A stretch of 64,000 bases of DNA from Candidatus Nanoarchaeia archaeon (GCA_028279725.1 JANQNE010000007.1:35406-99405); one strand, 5' to 3'. Shown: positions 35,111 through 45,596, counted from the stretch's first letter. The notes: generated from the sequence alone by a model not told the origin. Program-made: numbers and translations.

Positions 35111-37392
35111 CCTAGATAAGATGGTTTTTCTTCCATCAGCTCTTTCCCGCGCGCTGCCTTGAACTGATCTTTCAGCTCTTTGTAAGTCTTTTCGATCTCT
35201 TTGTTAACAGAAGGGCCAACTCTGCCCATAGCTTCTGTAAAATCCTTTGCCAAAATCTTCTTAGCACCTATATCTTTACGCAAAGCAAGTATTGCAGCTT
35301 CTCTTGCAATAGCTTCTATATCAGCACCGACATATCCTTCAGTCATCTCAGCCAATTTCTTAAAAGTCACACCCTCGATCGGCATCCCTTTTGTATGTAC
35401 TTCAAATATTTTCTCCCTGGTCTTTGTATCCGGAATCGGAGTTAATATTATCCTGTCAAATCTTCCTGGCCTAAGCAATGCAGTATCCAGAAGATCTGGC
35501 CTGTTTGTTGCAGCAACTACAACAACATCCTGCAGCTCCTCCAACCCATCCATCTCAGTAAGAAGCTGATTGACAACTCTCTCAGTAACCTGATTATCTG
35601 AACTTATATCACGACGAGGAGCTAATGAATCAATCTCATCAAAGAAGATTATTGTAGGTGATGTCTGCCTCGCTTTCTTAAAGATCTCCCTTACAGCTTT
35701 CTCACTCTCACCGACCCACTTAGAAAGCAGTTCAGGACCCTTAACAAGGATAAAATTAGCTTTGCTCTCATTAGCCACAGCTTTAGCCATCAAAGTCTTC
35801 CCAGTTCCAGGAGCACCATACATTAAAATCCCACGAGGCGGTCTGACACCTAATCTCTTGAATGCATCTGGATGTTTTAAAGGCCACTCAACAGCCTCTA
35901 TCAGTTCCTGCTTCACATCCTGCATTCCGCCGATATCTTCCCATTTGACATTAGGAACTTCTATCAGAACTTCTCTCAAAGCAGAAGGCCTTACAAATTT
36001 CAAAGCCTCATGAAAATCCTTTTTAGTGATCTTCAATTTCTCCAAAACTTCTTTTGGTATTGCTTCCTGCTCATTAAGTTTAAGGTCAGGCAGTACTTTC
36101 CTCAAGACAACCATCGCTGCTTCTTTACATAAAGATTCAAGATCTGCTCCTACAAAACCATAGGTGACCTCAGCAATATCTGTAAGCCTAACATTCTTAG
36201 CCAATGGCATATTCCTTGTATGGATCTTCAAAACTTTCTCTCTTCCTTCTTTTGAAGGAACTCCTATCTCCAGCTCACGGTCAAACCTTCCTGGCCTACG
36301 CAAAGCAGGATCTAATATATTAGGAACATTTGTAGCTGCAATAACAACTACTTTTCCTCTTGATTTTAATCCATCCATTATCGAAAGCAGCTGTGCAACA
36401 ACTCTTCTTTCAACCTCTCCTTTAACTTCTTCCCTTTTTGGAGCGATTGCATCAATCTCATCAATAAATATTATCGAAGGAGCATTCTGTTCAGCTTCCT
36501 CAAACTTCTTACGCAGATTCTCCTCACTCTGTCCGTAATACTTGCTCATTATCTCAGGTCCATTAATGACAATAAAATGTGAATTCGTCTCATTAGCGAC
36601 AGCCTTAGCTAATAATGTCTTTCCTGTTCCAGGAGGACCATGTAACAACACACCCTTTGGTGGTTCTATCCCTAATCTTTCAAAGATCTCAGGATGCTTC
36701 AGAGGCAACTCAACCATCTCCCTTATCTTCTTAATCTCTATCTCCAACCCGCCGATATCTTCATAAGCTACTTCAGGTATAGCCTCTTCCTCAACCTCAA
36801 CAGCCTCAGAATTAAGAACAATCTCAGTAACTTCAGATATTATAACAGCGCCTTTTGGATTTGAATCTGCAACAACAAACTTCATATCTCCAAAACCGAA
36901 TCCAGCCATACTTTCCTCAAGAATATTGAACACGTCTTCAAAAAATGGGGAGCTTTCCATAGTGCTCTTTCTCTGTCTGGCCCCTCCTAAACTGACGATA
37001 TCTCCTTTGATCATAGCCCTTCCAAGCAGTCCTTGCTTAAACGTAGCTGATGACGCTCTGATTATAACTCCTTTCTTAGCTGGTGCTATTACAACCTTCT
37101 GAGCTTCCTTAACATCCTCTCTTTTAACCTTAACTATCTCTCCGATACCTGTCTTGGCATTCCTTCTTACAATACCATCCATCCTTATCAGATTCAGTCC
37201 GATATCTCCCGGGTATGCTCTGTCAACTATCGCAACAGTTTCTTTCTCTCCTTTTATACCGATGATATCTCCAGGTCTTACTCCGATCTGCTGCATATAT
37301 CCAGAATCAATTCTCACTATGCCTTTATTTACATCATCCTGTACAGCTTCAGCAACCTTAAGATTCACATCCTTCTCAGATTTATCTGCCAT
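35107..37392 (-). CDS. cdc48: Cdc48/VAT AAA+ ATPase
   Basis: A 761-aa unfoldase/segregase that feeds proteins to the proteasome or other proteases. The N-terminal double-psi barrel (1-190) is followed by two AAA modules. Walker A motifs are G-P-P-G-T-G-K-T (252-259) and G-A-P-G-T-G-K-T (second module), with I-I-F-I-D-E-I-D and I-I-F-F-D-E-I-D as Walker B. The tail lacks a long extension. GGTGAT lies 4 nt before the ATG at 37392, so the GTG at 37404 is part of the binding site. First gene of a four-gene operon. Confidence 0.96.
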   Translation of the reverse strand: MADKSEKDVNLKVAEAVQDDVNKGIVRIDSGYMQQIGVRPGDIIGIKGEKETVAIVDRAYPGDIGLNLIRMDGIVRRNAKTGIGEIVKVKREDVKEAQKVVIAPAKKGVIIRASSATFKQGLLGRAMIKGDIVSLGGARQRKSTMESSPFFEDVFNILEESMAGFGFGDMKFVVADSNPKGAVIISEVTEIVLNSEAVEVEEEAIPEVAYEDIGGLEIEIKKIREMVELPLKHPEIFERLGIEPPKGVLLHGPPGTGKTLLAKAVANETNSHFIVINGPEIMSKYYGQSEENLRKKFEEAEQNAPSIIFIDEIDAIAPKREEVKGEVERRVVAQLLSIMDGLKSRGKVVVIAATNVPNILDPALRRPGRFDRELEIGVPSKEGREKVLKIHTRNMPLAKNVRLTDIAEVTYGFVGADLESLCKEAAMVVLRKVLPDLKLNEQEAIPKEVLEKLKITKKDFHEALKFVRPSALREVLIEVPNVKWEDIGGMQDVKQELIEAVEWPLKHPDAFKRLGVRPPRGILMYGAPGTGKTLMAKAVANESKANFILVKGPELLSKWVGESEKAVREIFKKARQTSPTIIFFDEIDSLAPRRDISSDNQVTERVVNQLLTEMDGLEELQDVVVVAATNRPDLLDTALLRPGRFDRIILTPIPDTKTREKIFEVHTKGMPIEGVTFKKLAEMTEGYVGADIEAIAREAAILALRKDIGAKKILAKDFTEAMGRVGPSVNKEIEKTYKELKDQFKAARGKELMEEKPSYLG

Positions 37393-37502
37393 AAATATCA
37401 CCAACTAAGCTTTAGACTAACACCCCTTTTTACACAAATACACCAACTTGTTACTTTTAAATGTTTTGGTTAAATAAAGAAAAATAAGAGAAGAAAAAGA
37501 AC

Positions 37503-37919
37503 TTATTTCTTTGCACTCACTTCAACGCTAGGCAAAGGAATTGGTGGAGGCAAGTTAACTTCCTTGCTCAATATCAGAGCCTGTACATTGCATTTTGTCA
37601 GTGCAGTATTCATTATCTGAGCCATGACATCCTTAGAAACTTTCTTTGTCTTCTTCCATCCATCTACTATCTTCTTAACTTCCTCAGAACTTGCCAGATA
37701 CAAGACATCTCCTTCAAGTAAGATTTCTGCAAATTTAGGATCATATTTTGAGACAAATGCAAAAACGAACTTAACACCTTCTTGTTTTGCTGCTCCCAGT
37801 GAAAGATCTTTTTTCTCAACACTTTTTATCGCGATGTTATTATTTATTGTAATCTTTCCCTTTGCTGCCTCTTTTTTTTCTACACTTATTTTGCTAAAAT
37901 TAAAACCGACTATTGTCAT
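37503..37919 (-). CDS. conserved hypothetical protein, possible SecB-like fold
   Basis: A 138-aa soluble protein. Predicted beta strands at the start (I-V-G-F-N-F-S-K-I-S-V) alternate with a helix near 75-90. The end is L-P-P-P-I-P-L-P-S-V, a Pro-rich tail that I associate with small archaeal SecB-like proteins. That link is a weak memory-based guess; otherwise the function is unknown. The gene stands alone upstream of cdc48. Confidence 0.65.
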   Translation of the reverse strand: MTIVGFNFSKISVEKKEAAKGKITINNNIAIKSVEKKDLSLGAAKQEGVKFVFAFVSKYDPKFAEILLEGDVLYLASSEEVKKIVDGWKKTKKVSKDVMAQIMNTALTKCNVQALILSKEVNLPPPIPLPSVEVSAKK

Positions 37920-38083
37920 TCATATCACCTGACGCATAAGATTTCACATAGATTTATATATTTTTCCCTATTAACAGCCTCTAAATATGAGCTCTGTTAG
38001 AAAGAATGGATCATAGGCTTTTTCTTGTTTTTAATAGTTAATACACTTTTATCATAACAATAAACTCTTGGAGGAATCTAAAA

Positions 38084-39085
38084 ATGGAAGAGAGCAATGA
38101 ACTCTATAAAAAGATGAAAAAACCTGTTGACCTGAGCGATCTGCCAGAGATTAAAGGGTATGATTTTGAAGATGGATTCAACTTTGAAAAATTCATAAAA
38201 TCACTATCCACTTCAGGCATCCAGGCAGCTGAGCTTAGCTCTGCAATAACAATAACTAACCTGATGATAAATGAAAACACACCTATCTTTTTGTCATTCA
38301 CAGCAAATATGATATCATCAGGATTAAGAGAATCGATAAAATACCTTACAAAGAACAAAAAAATCAGCGTTATGTGTACTACTGCTGGTGGGATAGAAGA
38401 AGATGCCATAAAAGCACATTCCCCATTCAGGGTTGGAAATTTTCATGTAAAGGGGGAACAGCTTTTCGAAGCAGGAGTTGTAAGGATCGGAAACATCTAC
38501 GCTACAAACCAACACTACACTCATTTCGAATTCTTTATAAAAAAAGTATTCGAAAAACTGCTGAAAAAACAAAGCAAAGACAAAGAACCAATCACACCTT
38601 CAGGCCTATGCCACATGATGGGAAAAGTCATGGAAGAACTAAAAGAATATGATCACGAAAGTTCTTTCCTTTATCATGCATACAAGAACAACATTCCAGT
38701 CTATTGCCCTGGAATTATAGACGGAGCTATCGGAGATATCCTTTACTTCTTCAAGAAAAGCCATCCTGAATTTGTAATAGATGTGGCAGCAGATCACATG
38801 AAACTCGTCGACTATGTTATAAACTGTGAAAAGACAGGAGCTATCATACTTGGAGGAGGAATCTCCAAGCACTACACACTGCTCGCAAATGTTTTCAAAG
38901 ACGGCTTTGATTATGCAGTGCAGATATCAACATCAGACTATTACGACGCATCAGATTCAGGAGGAAATCATGAAGAAGCAGTAACCTGGGCAAAGATAAA
39001 GCCTCATGCCCCAAGAGCAAAAGTTCATTGTGATGCATCTATAGCATTCCCGCTGCTTATAGCAGCAAGTTTTGCAAAGAAATAA
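38084..39085 (+). CDS. dys: deoxyhypusine synthase
   Basis: Canonical enzyme that modifies a Lys of aIF5A with spermidine to deoxyhypusine. S-D-S-G-G-N-H-E-E-A-V-T-W-A-K-I near the C-terminus matches the DHS active site, with the catalytic Lys. I-L-G-G-G-I-S-K-H and T-T-A-G-G-I-E-E-D fit the NAD site. At 333 aa it is normal. GGAGG precedes the ATG. A second family member lies at 4465-5517. Confidence 0.93.
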   Translation: MEESNELYKKMKKPVDLSDLPEIKGYDFEDGFNFEKFIKSLSTSGIQAAELSSAITITNLMINENTPIFLSFTANMISSGLRESIKYLTKNKKISVMCTTAGGIEEDAIKAHSPFRVGNFHVKGEQLFEAGVVRIGNIYATNQHYTHFEFFIKKVFEKLLKKQSKDKEPITPSGLCHMMGKVMEELKEYDHESSFLYHAYKNNIPVYCPGIIDGAIGDILYFFKKSHPEFVIDVAADHMKLVDYVINCEKTGAIILGGGISKHYTLLANVFKDGFDYAVQISTSDYYDASDSGGNHEEAVTWAKIKPHAPRAKVHCDASIAFPLLIAASFAKK

Positions 39086-39111
39086 ATACCAAATAAGATT
39101 TAACCAGCACA

Positions 39112-40095
39112 ATGCAAAAGCTAACTTTCATAAAAGAATTAGACAAGCTAGAAGAGACAATTAAGCAGCAGATTCCGGCTGTATTCTCAGAAGGAGAGAA
39201 GATAGCTGTAAAAGTGCACATGGGTGAGACCCATAATAAGTTCTACCTGAAGCCAGATATAATCAAAAAAATAATATCAGCACTAAAAGAATTGAATCTA
39301 AACCCATTTCTTTTTGATTCTCCAGTTGTCTATCCTGGTGGAAGAGACACAGTAGAAAAATACTACAAGACTGCAGAAGAGCACGGGTTTACAGAAGAAA
39401 GCATCGGATGTCCGATTATAATATCAGATGAATCTGTAGATGTAAAAACAAAAAACCTGGCTGTCCATGTCTGCAAACCCATAACAGAAGCTGATGGGAT
39501 GTTAGTCATAACTCATGTCAAAGGCCATAGCTGCTCTGCAATAGGTGCTTCGATAAAAAACATAGGTATGGGTTGTGTTTCAAGACAGAGCAAAGCAGAT
39601 ATTCATGGAGGAGCTATGCCCGAATACACTGCAGAATGTCAGGGTTGTGGGGTCTGCAAAGAAAGCTGTCCTGCTCATTGCATTGAGATGAAAGACAAAA
39701 AAGCAGTTTTCGACTTAGATTCCTGCTGGGGTTGTTCATCATGCATCTTAAACTGCCCTCATGGAGTCCTAAAACCAAACTTATCTCACTTCGACAATCT
39801 ACTGGCACAAGGAGCACAGGCTGTCCTAAAAAAGACAGAGAAAGTTTTCTTCATAAACATAATGGTCAACTTGGCAAGAAAATGTGATTGTGCAGACAAT
39901 GCAGGTCCGATAATAGCCGAGGACATCGGAATTCTGCTAGGAAAAGACATCGTCGCAATTGACAAAGCTTCAGTTGACCTTATCAACAAGCAAAAACCAA
40001 ACGCATTTAAGGAAATACATCATCATGATCCTTATCTGCATATAAAATATGCAAAAAAATTAGGGATGGGTGAAGAAGAATATGATATTAGTTGA
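39112..40095 (+). CDS. DUF362 protein with two 4Fe-4S ferredoxin motifs
   Basis: A 327-aa protein. The first 190 residues match DUF362 (K-V-H-M-G-E-T-H-N near 37, H-V-K-G-H near 140, I-K-N-I-G-M-G). Two ferredoxin motifs follow (C-Q-G-C-G-V-C-K-E-S-C-P and C-W-G-C-S-S-C-I-L-N-C-P). It is probably a redox protein; the partner is unknown. The end overlaps the TatD start by 14 nt and it follows dys by 26 nt. Confidence 0.88.
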   Translation: MQKLTFIKELDKLEETIKQQIPAVFSEGEKIAVKVHMGETHNKFYLKPDIIKKIISALKELNLNPFLFDSPVVYPGGRDTVEKYYKTAEEHGFTEESIGCPIIISDESVDVKTKNLAVHVCKPITEADGMLVITHVKGHSCSAIGASIKNIGMGCVSRQSKADIHGGAMPEYTAECQGCGVCKESCPAHCIEMKDKKAVFDLDSCWGCSSCILNCPHGVLKPNLSHFDNLLAQGAQAVLKKTEKVFFINIMVNLARKCDCADNAGPIIAEDIGILLGKDIVAIDKASVDLINKQKPNAFKEIHHHDPYLHIKYAKKLGMGEEEYDIS

Positions 40096-40843
40096 TGTCC
40101 ATGCACATCTAGATTATCCTGAAATAGAAAAAGATGTGGATGATATAATAGATAGAGCAAAAAAAACAGGAGTCAAGGCAATAATAGCCAACTCAGTTGC
40201 ACACAAATCTATGAGAAAAACTCTAGAACTTGCAGGAAAATATGATATTGTAAAAGCAGCCATAGGGATATATCCTCCTGACGCTCTAGAAAAAGAAAGC
40301 GGAAAAAAGAATGATCCTGATATTGACGAAGAACTAAAATTTATTGAAGAAAACAAAAACAAAATAATAGCGATCGGAGAATGCGGCTTAGACTATTATA
40401 ACGGGAAAAAAGAAAACCAAATAGAGATATTCAAAAAACAGCTTGAGCTTGCAAAAAAACTGGACAAACCTATCATAGTCCACTCAAGAAAAGCAGAAGA
40501 AGATGTTATTGATATCCTAGAAGAATCAGGATATAAAAAAGTCGTGATGCACTGCTTCTGTGGAAAAAAGAAGCTCATCAAAAAAGCAGCCGATTTAGGA
40601 TTTTATTTCTCAATACCGACAAATGTGGTAAGAGCACAGAATATCCAGGACACTGTAAAAGAAGTGAACATAAACCAGCTCCTGACAGAGACAGACGCTC
40701 CATTCCTCTCTCCTTTCAAAAACAAGATGAATGAGCCAGCATTCATAATTGAAGCAGTAAAAAAGATAGCAGAGATCAAAGGATTCACTGAAGAAGAGGT
40801 TGCAAACAATATCTGGCTCAACTATCAGAGATTATTCTGCTAA
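40082..40843 (+). CDS. TatD-family metal-dependent DNase
   Basis: A 253-aa TIM-barrel hydrolase. Metal ligands are visible in V-D-V-H-A-H-L-D, G-E-C-G-L-D-Y-Y, I-V-H-S-R, M-H-C-F-C-G and T-E-T-D-A-P-F. It is likely a 3'-5' exonuclease or deacylase of the TatD group. A GGGTGAAG stretch precedes the ATG at 40082; the GTG at 40070 is the alternative start. Confidence 0.9.
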   Translation: MILVDVHAHLDYPEIEKDVDDIIDRAKKTGVKAIIANSVAHKSMRKTLELAGKYDIVKAAIGIYPPDALEKESGKKNDPDIDEELKFIEENKNKIIAIGECGLDYYNGKKENQIEIFKKQLELAKKLDKPIIVHSRKAEEDVIDILEESGYKKVVMHCFCGKKKLIKKAADLGFYFSIPTNVVRAQNIQDTVKEVNINQLLTETDAPFLSPFKNKMNEPAFIIEAVKKIAEIKGFTEEEVANNIWLNYQRLFC

Positions 40844-40844
40844 A

Positions 40845-41909
40845 ATGATAGAAAAAACAAAGTTCTACTCAAAAAAGACCGGCCAGTTAGCAAAAGGATG
40901 CAGACAATGCGTCCAGGGAAAGAAATTAGTCTACTTTGTAACAGGAATATGTCCAAGGTATTGCTATTTCTGCCCAATAAACGACAAAAAATATCAGCAT
41001 GATGTAATATTCGCAAACGAAAGGCCAGTAAAAAACATACACCAGATAATAGAAGAGGTGAAATTATGCGACGCAAAAGGCGCAGGATTCACAGGAGGAG
41101 ATCCATTAAGTAAACTTTTCAGGACAACATTCTCGATAAAAAAGCTGAAAAAACAGTTTGGAAAAGATTTCCATATACATCTTTACACATCATTTAATCT
41201 CGTAAATGAAAAAATACTGAAAAAACTACATGACGCTGGATTGGACGAGATCAGATTCCATGCTGACATTGACAACAGCAAACTCTGGGAAAAAATAGAG
41301 CTTGCAAATAAGTTTAAATGGGATATTGGTATAGAAATACCAGCAATACCAAAAAAACTAACGCAATTAAAGAAGCTCATCAACTATTTCCACAACAAGA
41401 TCAAATTCTTTAATCTAAACCAGCTAGAGATAGCAGACAACGAGATGAGCAAACTCACAAAATTAGGATTCAAGACAATAAATAAGTCATCCTATGCAGT
41501 AAAAGGATCAGAAGAAACAGCATTAAAGCTGATGAAATATATCCAAAAAAAGAAATACAGACTAAATATTCATTATTGCACCGCAAAACTGAAAGACAGG
41601 GTCCAGCTTGGAGAGAGGATCAAAAGAAGGGCAAAAAATATAGCTAAACCATACGACATGATCGACAAAGAAGGCCTATTAATCAGAGGAGCAATATATT
41701 CAAAAGATCCAAAAAAGACAAGAAAAGAGCTGATAAAAGAATTCAAAATCCCAAAAGAACTTCTAGAGATAGAAAAAGATAGAATTCTTACAGGAGCGTG
41801 GATAATCCAAGAGTTAAAAAAACAGCTAAAAGAAAAGAAGCTAAAAATCGCAATAATCCAAAACTATCCCACATGGGATAAGTTAGAGGTAAGCGCAGAT
41901 TTCTTATAA
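40845..41909 (+). CDS. radical SAM protein
   Basis: A 354-aa protein. The 4Fe-4S cluster motif C-P-R-Y-C-Y-F-C lies near residue 36, followed by G-F-T-G-G-D-P-L, the SAM-binding GGE/GGD-like strand. An extra C-R-Q-C pair precedes the motif. The radical SAM barrel ends near 220, and the C-terminal 120 residues are basic and helical. It is related to archaeal proteins annotated as pyruvate-formate-lyase-activating-like; the substrate is unknown. The start directly follows the TatD stop, one operon. Confidence 0.85.
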   Translation: MIEKTKFYSKKTGQLAKGCRQCVQGKKLVYFVTGICPRYCYFCPINDKKYQHDVIFANERPVKNIHQIIEEVKLCDAKGAGFTGGDPLSKLFRTTFSIKKLKKQFGKDFHIHLYTSFNLVNEKILKKLHDAGLDEIRFHADIDNSKLWEKIELANKFKWDIGIEIPAIPKKLTQLKKLINYFHNKIKFFNLNQLEIADNEMSKLTKLGFKTINKSSYAVKGSEETALKLMKYIQKKKYRLNIHYCTAKLKDRVQLGERIKRRAKNIAKPYDMIDKEGLLIRGAIYSKDPKKTRKELIKEFKIPKELLEIEKDRILTGAWIIQELKKQLKEKKLKIAIIQNYPTWDKLEVSADFL

Positions 41910-41950
41910 AAACCAAAACCTTTATATTCTAATAAGATAAGAATTAAGAT

Positions 41951-42244
41951 ATGAAAATAAGTATCGACACCAAGGAAGATTCTCCGGAAGATATCAGAAA
42001 GGTCGTTGCTTTGTTGTCTCAGCTTTCAGAAGGAAGTGTTTCAAGAGTAAGAAGTTCTTCAAATATATTTGATGATCCTTCTCCGACAGTAGGAACCTCA
42101 GCACCAGTAGAGACTCCCGCAGAAACACCGACAAATGCTTTTGCTAATATGTTTGGTGGAGAGACGCCTGTAACAAACAACGAAGAAACAGAAGAATCTC
42201 CTGAGGAAGAAAAACAAGAAGTTCCAGAGATAATGCCATACTAA
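41951..42244 (+). CDS. small acidic protein of unknown function, 97 aa
   Basis: The N-terminal 30 residues (M-K-I-S-I-D-T-K-E-D-S-P-E-D-I-R-K) look folded and recur, from memory, in related archaea. The rest is a Pro/Thr/Glu-rich disordered tail. A TTTATATT box near 41920 suggests its own promoter. The next gene starts 2 nt after its stop. Confidence 0.65.
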   Translation: MKISIDTKEDSPEDIRKVVALLSQLSEGSVSRVRSSSNIFDDPSPTVGTSAPVETPAETPTNAFANMFGGETPVTNNEETEESPEEEKQEVPEIMPY

Positions 42245-42245
42245 A

Positions 42246-42752
42246 ATGGTTGAGATAAAAAATTCTATCAATGATATAATCATATCCAGCGCTAAATTCC
42301 TGGCTCCTTTCACAAAAGCTCAGGAAGAATACAATACGTTCATAAGAATAAAAACCAAATTATCAAAATCTTTGGACAAAAAAACGATTCATCCAAAAAA
42401 AGCTTCATTGATAAGAAAATATATCATAGACAACATAATCCTAAACTCAATATGGGCGATCTCAGGGGTAAAAAACTACAAAGATTTCCTTGAAGACGTA
42501 AAAAAGAAAAAGACAGGAACCATAACAATAACCACAAAAAAAAGTAAAGAAAAGGCTGTTATTGAGATCAAAGACAACGGCTGCGGGATAAAAAAGCAAG
42601 ATTTAAATAAGATATTCAAGAAAGATTACTCAACAAAAAAGACATCAGGCCTTGGATTATTCATGGCAGATAAAGTGATAAAAAAACTGAAAGGAGATAT
42701 CAGGGTTGAATCAGAACCAAAAAAATTCACCAAGATGACAATTACAATATGA
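42246..42752 (+). CDS. minimal histidine-kinase-type ATPase (HATPase_c only)
   Basis: A 168-aa GHKL ATPase domain. N box D-N-I-I-L-N-S (62-68), G1 box D-N-G-C-G-I (110-115) and G2 box S-G-L-G-L (134-138) are present. The N-terminal helices lack a clear phospho-acceptor His motif, and no receiver gene is near. It may be a serine kinase/anti-sigma-like protein or a partial kinase that pairs with another protein. The stop overlaps the archease start by 4 nt. Confidence 0.75.
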   Translation: MVEIKNSINDIIISSAKFLAPFTKAQEEYNTFIRIKTKLSKSLDKKTIHPKKASLIRKYIIDNIILNSIWAISGVKNYKDFLEDVKKKKTGTITITTKKSKEKAVIEIKDNGCGIKKQDLNKIFKKDYSTKKTSGLGLFMADKVIKKLKGDIRVESEPKKFTKMTITI

Positions 42753-43159
42753 AATACAAATTCAAAGACACTATAACTTCAGACGTCATGTTTGAAGCAT
42801 ATGGAAAAGATCCCAAAGAACTGTTTGAAAATGCAGCTGAAGCTCTTTTCTCAGTCATATGCAAGATAGATAAGATCAGCACAAAAAAGACAGAAAAGCT
42901 TGAGATGAAGTCTGAAAACCTAGAAGATCTTATGATACACTGGCTTCAGGGACTTATAGCAGCAGCAGAAATAGAAGAATTGTTCTTCTCAAAATTCAAT
43001 ATAATTGAGATAGATGATACTCACGTAATAGCAGAAGTCTCAGGAGAATCCATAACACCGGAAAAAGGAGAGACTGTAGTTAAAGCTATCACTTATCATG
43101 AATTCAAGTTAGAAAAAATAAAAAAAGGCTATATTGTCAACATTAGCCTGGATATCTAA
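42749..43159 (+). CDS. archease, RtcB activator
   Basis: A 136-aa archease. It begins Y-K-F-K-D-T-I-T-S-D-V-M-F-E-A-Y-G, the place of the D-H-T-A-D motif; the metal-binding Asp is kept but His is replaced. It ends with V-N-I-S-L-D-I, the usual C-terminal acidic ligand. Archease speeds guanylation of the ligase RtcB, whose gene is 1 kb downstream. It overlaps the HATPase gene by 4 nt and the convergent PKD gene by 4 nt. Confidence 0.8.
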   Translation: MKYKFKDTITSDVMFEAYGKDPKELFENAAEALFSVICKIDKISTKKTEKLEMKSENLEDLMIHWLQGLIAAAEIEELFFSKFNIIEIDDTHVIAEVSGESITPEKGETVVKAITYHEFKLEKIKKGYIVNISLDI

Positions 43160-44079
43160 GGAAAGTTGTATTCTTCTTCTACAAAATCCAGTATTTCGTC
43201 AGTGCTCTTGTCCCTCATCACAACTTTTACGAAAACAACCTTATCTACGTCATCATCAGTAAAAGGCTGGCTCTCAACTTCAAGCGAATGCTGTCTCTTG
43301 CTTCCCACTTCATGTTCAGAATAGATAACTTCTCCCCTTAGCCTGTTCTTCATCATCGTTGATGATCCCATATTATAAGTTGTTACTTCTATCTTTGGCA
43401 TAAAATCTTCTTTTTGATTATCTATTGTAAATGTAACTTCTGTGATCTTTCCCCATTTTATCCCTGAAGATTCATATTCACCAGTCTCTGACTTTACACT
43501 ATCAACGATCAGATGGAACTCTCCATCTAGCTCTCTCTTGTCTACTTCTAATTCCTTAGAAATTGTATTTTCAAGCTCTCCATCACTCACAGTCAAAGAA
43601 ACATTATATGTTCCGGAATTTGTATATACATGCACAGGATCCTTTTCTGAAGATACTTTTCCGTCTCCAAATTTCCATACCTGAGTAAGATCATCTCCAT
43701 CTTCATCAGTTGACTCATCTTCAAAACTTACATTCTTGTCTTCTTCCGGACTTGAAGGGCTGAATGAAAAATCAGCAACAGGCGCTTTATTTGTCACAAC
43801 AACAGCTTCTTCCTCTTCAACAACCGGCTCTTCTTCAACTGTCGTCTCAGCACTTGCTTCTTCCTCTTCAACAACCGCTTCAGCATTTGTATCTACAGCA
43901 GCTGCTCCGGTCGTATCGTTTGTCTTTACACTATCGCATCCTATGCTTCCAAAAAAAGCAAAATATGCTAAAACAAGAATTATTATGATATATATCGCTC
44001 TTTCTACGTTCTGTGGGCTAAGCTTAAGCTTCAGAACTATATCTCCTTTATCTTTTTCAAATATATGATTATTTGCCAT
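43156..44079 (-). CDS. membrane-anchored PKD-domain protein
   Basis: A 307-aa surface protein. One TM helix lies at about 27-46 (I-I-I-I-L-V-L-A-Y-F-A-F-F), followed by Cys and a Glu/Val/Thr-rich linker. A PKD domain (W-K-F-G-D-G near 138, H-V-Y-T-N-S-G-T-Y-N-V-S-L-T-V) comes next, then a C-terminal beta domain of about 120 residues. It is probably exposed outside and involved in adhesion or protein contact. The ATG at 44079 has GGTTGATT upstream. Confidence 0.85.
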   Translation of the reverse strand: MANNHIFEKDKGDIVLKLKLSPQNVERAIYIIIILVLAYFAFFGSIGCDSVKTNDTTGAAAVDTNAEAVVEEEEASAETTVEEEPVVEEEEAVVVTNKAPVADFSFSPSSPEEDKNVSFEDESTDEDGDDLTQVWKFGDGKVSSEKDPVHVYTNSGTYNVSLTVSDGELENTISKELEVDKRELDGEFHLIVDSVKSETGEYESSGIKWGKITEVTFTIDNQKEDFMPKIEVTTYNMGSSTMMKNRLRGEVIYSEHEVGSKRQHSLEVESQPFTDDDVDKVVFVKVVMRDKSTDEILDFVEEEYNFP

Positions 44080-44192
44080 GATAATCAACCCCCCTAACTT
44101 ATATTTAAATTTATCGATAAAACGCTAAGAACCTCTTTTTAAGGGCTGTTAAGGACAATATATATAAATATGTTTTGGTTCTTTCTGAAACT

Positions 44193-45596
44193 ATGAAAGA
44201 TAAGCTTAAACAAATGGATGATTACGAATGGGTGATAGAAAGATCAGCAAGACCTGACATGAATGCAGATGGAAAAGTTATAGGCAACAAGACAATAATT
44301 GATGCTATGGAAGACGACGCGATAAAACAGCTTACAAACGTCACCATGATGCCTGGTGTTGTAAGTCCTGTACTCGCATTGCCGGATGCTCATGTTGGAT
44401 ATGGTCTTCCTATGGGTGCTGTCGCAGCATTTGATAAAGAAGAAGGGGTCATTTCTTCAGGACTTTGTGGATTTGACATAAACTGCGGCATCAACACTAT
44501 AAAGACAAACTTAAAAGCTGATGAAGTAAAGGAAAAGATAAAAGATCTTATCCCTGCATTGTTTGATGCTGTTCCTTGTGGTGTAGGGAGCAAAGGAAAA
44601 CTAAGGCTGGACCCTTCTAAGCTTGACGGAGTTCTTGTTGATGGTGTTAGATGGGCAGTTGAAAATGGATATGGTATCAAAGATGATCTTGAGCACTTAG
44701 AAGAAAATGGATGTATGGAAGGAGCTGATCCTTCAAAGATATCCGACCTTGCAAGAAAAAGAGGTAAATCTCAGCTAGGAACTTTAGGAGCAGGGAATCA
44801 TTTCCTAGAAATCCAGACTGTCAGTGATGTTTATGATGAAGATACAGCAAAAAGATGGGATGTAGAAAAAGATAATGTGCTCATCATGCTTCATTGTGGA
44901 TCAAGAGGTTTCGGTCACCAGGTTGCATCAGACTATCTTAAGATTCAGGAAGGAGCTGTAAAAAAATACAACATAAAGCTTCCAGACAGGCAGCTTGCCT
45001 GCGCTCCTGCAAACTCAGAAGAAGGCCAGGATTATTTCAAAGCTATGAAATGCGCTGTAAACTACTCGTTCACTAACAGGATCGTTATGACTCAGTGGAT
45101 CAGAGAAACGTTCGAGAAGATATTCAAAAAAGATTGGGAATCTATGGGTATGCATACATTATATGGATTATGCCATAATGTCGTAAAGCTTGAAAAACAT
45201 AAAATCAACGGAGAAAAAAGAGAACTGTTCATCCATAGGAAAGGTGCAACAAGAAGTTTCCCAGGAGATATTGCCCTTATTGCGGGAAGTATGGGAACTT
45301 CATCATATGTTCTAGAAGGAACAGAAAAAGCTATGGAAATAACATTTGGATCTACATGCCATGGAGCTGGAAGAGCAATGTCGAGGCATGCAGCTATCGA
45401 TAAGTTCAGAGGAGAGAAGATAAAATCAGAATTAGCAGGTAAAGGCATCATAGCAAAAGCAACATCTCCAAAAGTTCTTGCTGAAGAAGCTCCAAATGCA
45501 TACAAGGACGTTGATGAAGTTATTGAATCTGTCCACAACGCAGGAATCTCCAAAAAGATACTAAGGATGAATCCTTTGGGAGTCTTAAAAGGATGA
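44193..45596 (+). CDS. rtcB: RNA ligase RtcB (tRNA-splicing ligase)
   Basis: Joins RNA 2',3'-cyclic phosphate (or 3'-phosphate) and 5'-OH ends with GTP and Mn; seals tRNA exons. All signature segments are present: F-D-I-N-C-G (Asp/Cys ligands), G-N-H-F-L-E, L-H-C-G-S-R-G, L-C-H-N-V, S-M-G-T-S-S-Y and C-H-G-A-G-R (guanylated His). There is no intein. The ATG at 44193 is leaderless, 29 nt from a TATATATAAAT box (44159-44169), and gives 467 aa; the open frame extends to 44175. Its stop overlaps the next ATG (ATGA). Confidence 0.96.
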   Translation: MKDKLKQMDDYEWVIERSARPDMNADGKVIGNKTIIDAMEDDAIKQLTNVTMMPGVVSPVLALPDAHVGYGLPMGAVAAFDKEEGVISSGLCGFDINCGINTIKTNLKADEVKEKIKDLIPALFDAVPCGVGSKGKLRLDPSKLDGVLVDGVRWAVENGYGIKDDLEHLEENGCMEGADPSKISDLARKRGKSQLGTLGAGNHFLEIQTVSDVYDEDTAKRWDVEKDNVLIMLHCGSRGFGHQVASDYLKIQEGAVKKYNIKLPDRQLACAPANSEEGQDYFKAMKCAVNYSFTNRIVMTQWIRETFEKIFKKDWESMGMHTLYGLCHNVVKLEKHKINGEKRELFIHRKGATRSFPGDIALIAGSMGTSSYVLEGTEKAMEITFGSTCHGAGRAMSRHAAIDKFRGEKIKSELAGKGIIAKATSPKVLAEEAPNAYKDVDEVIESVHNAGISKKILRMNPLGVLKG

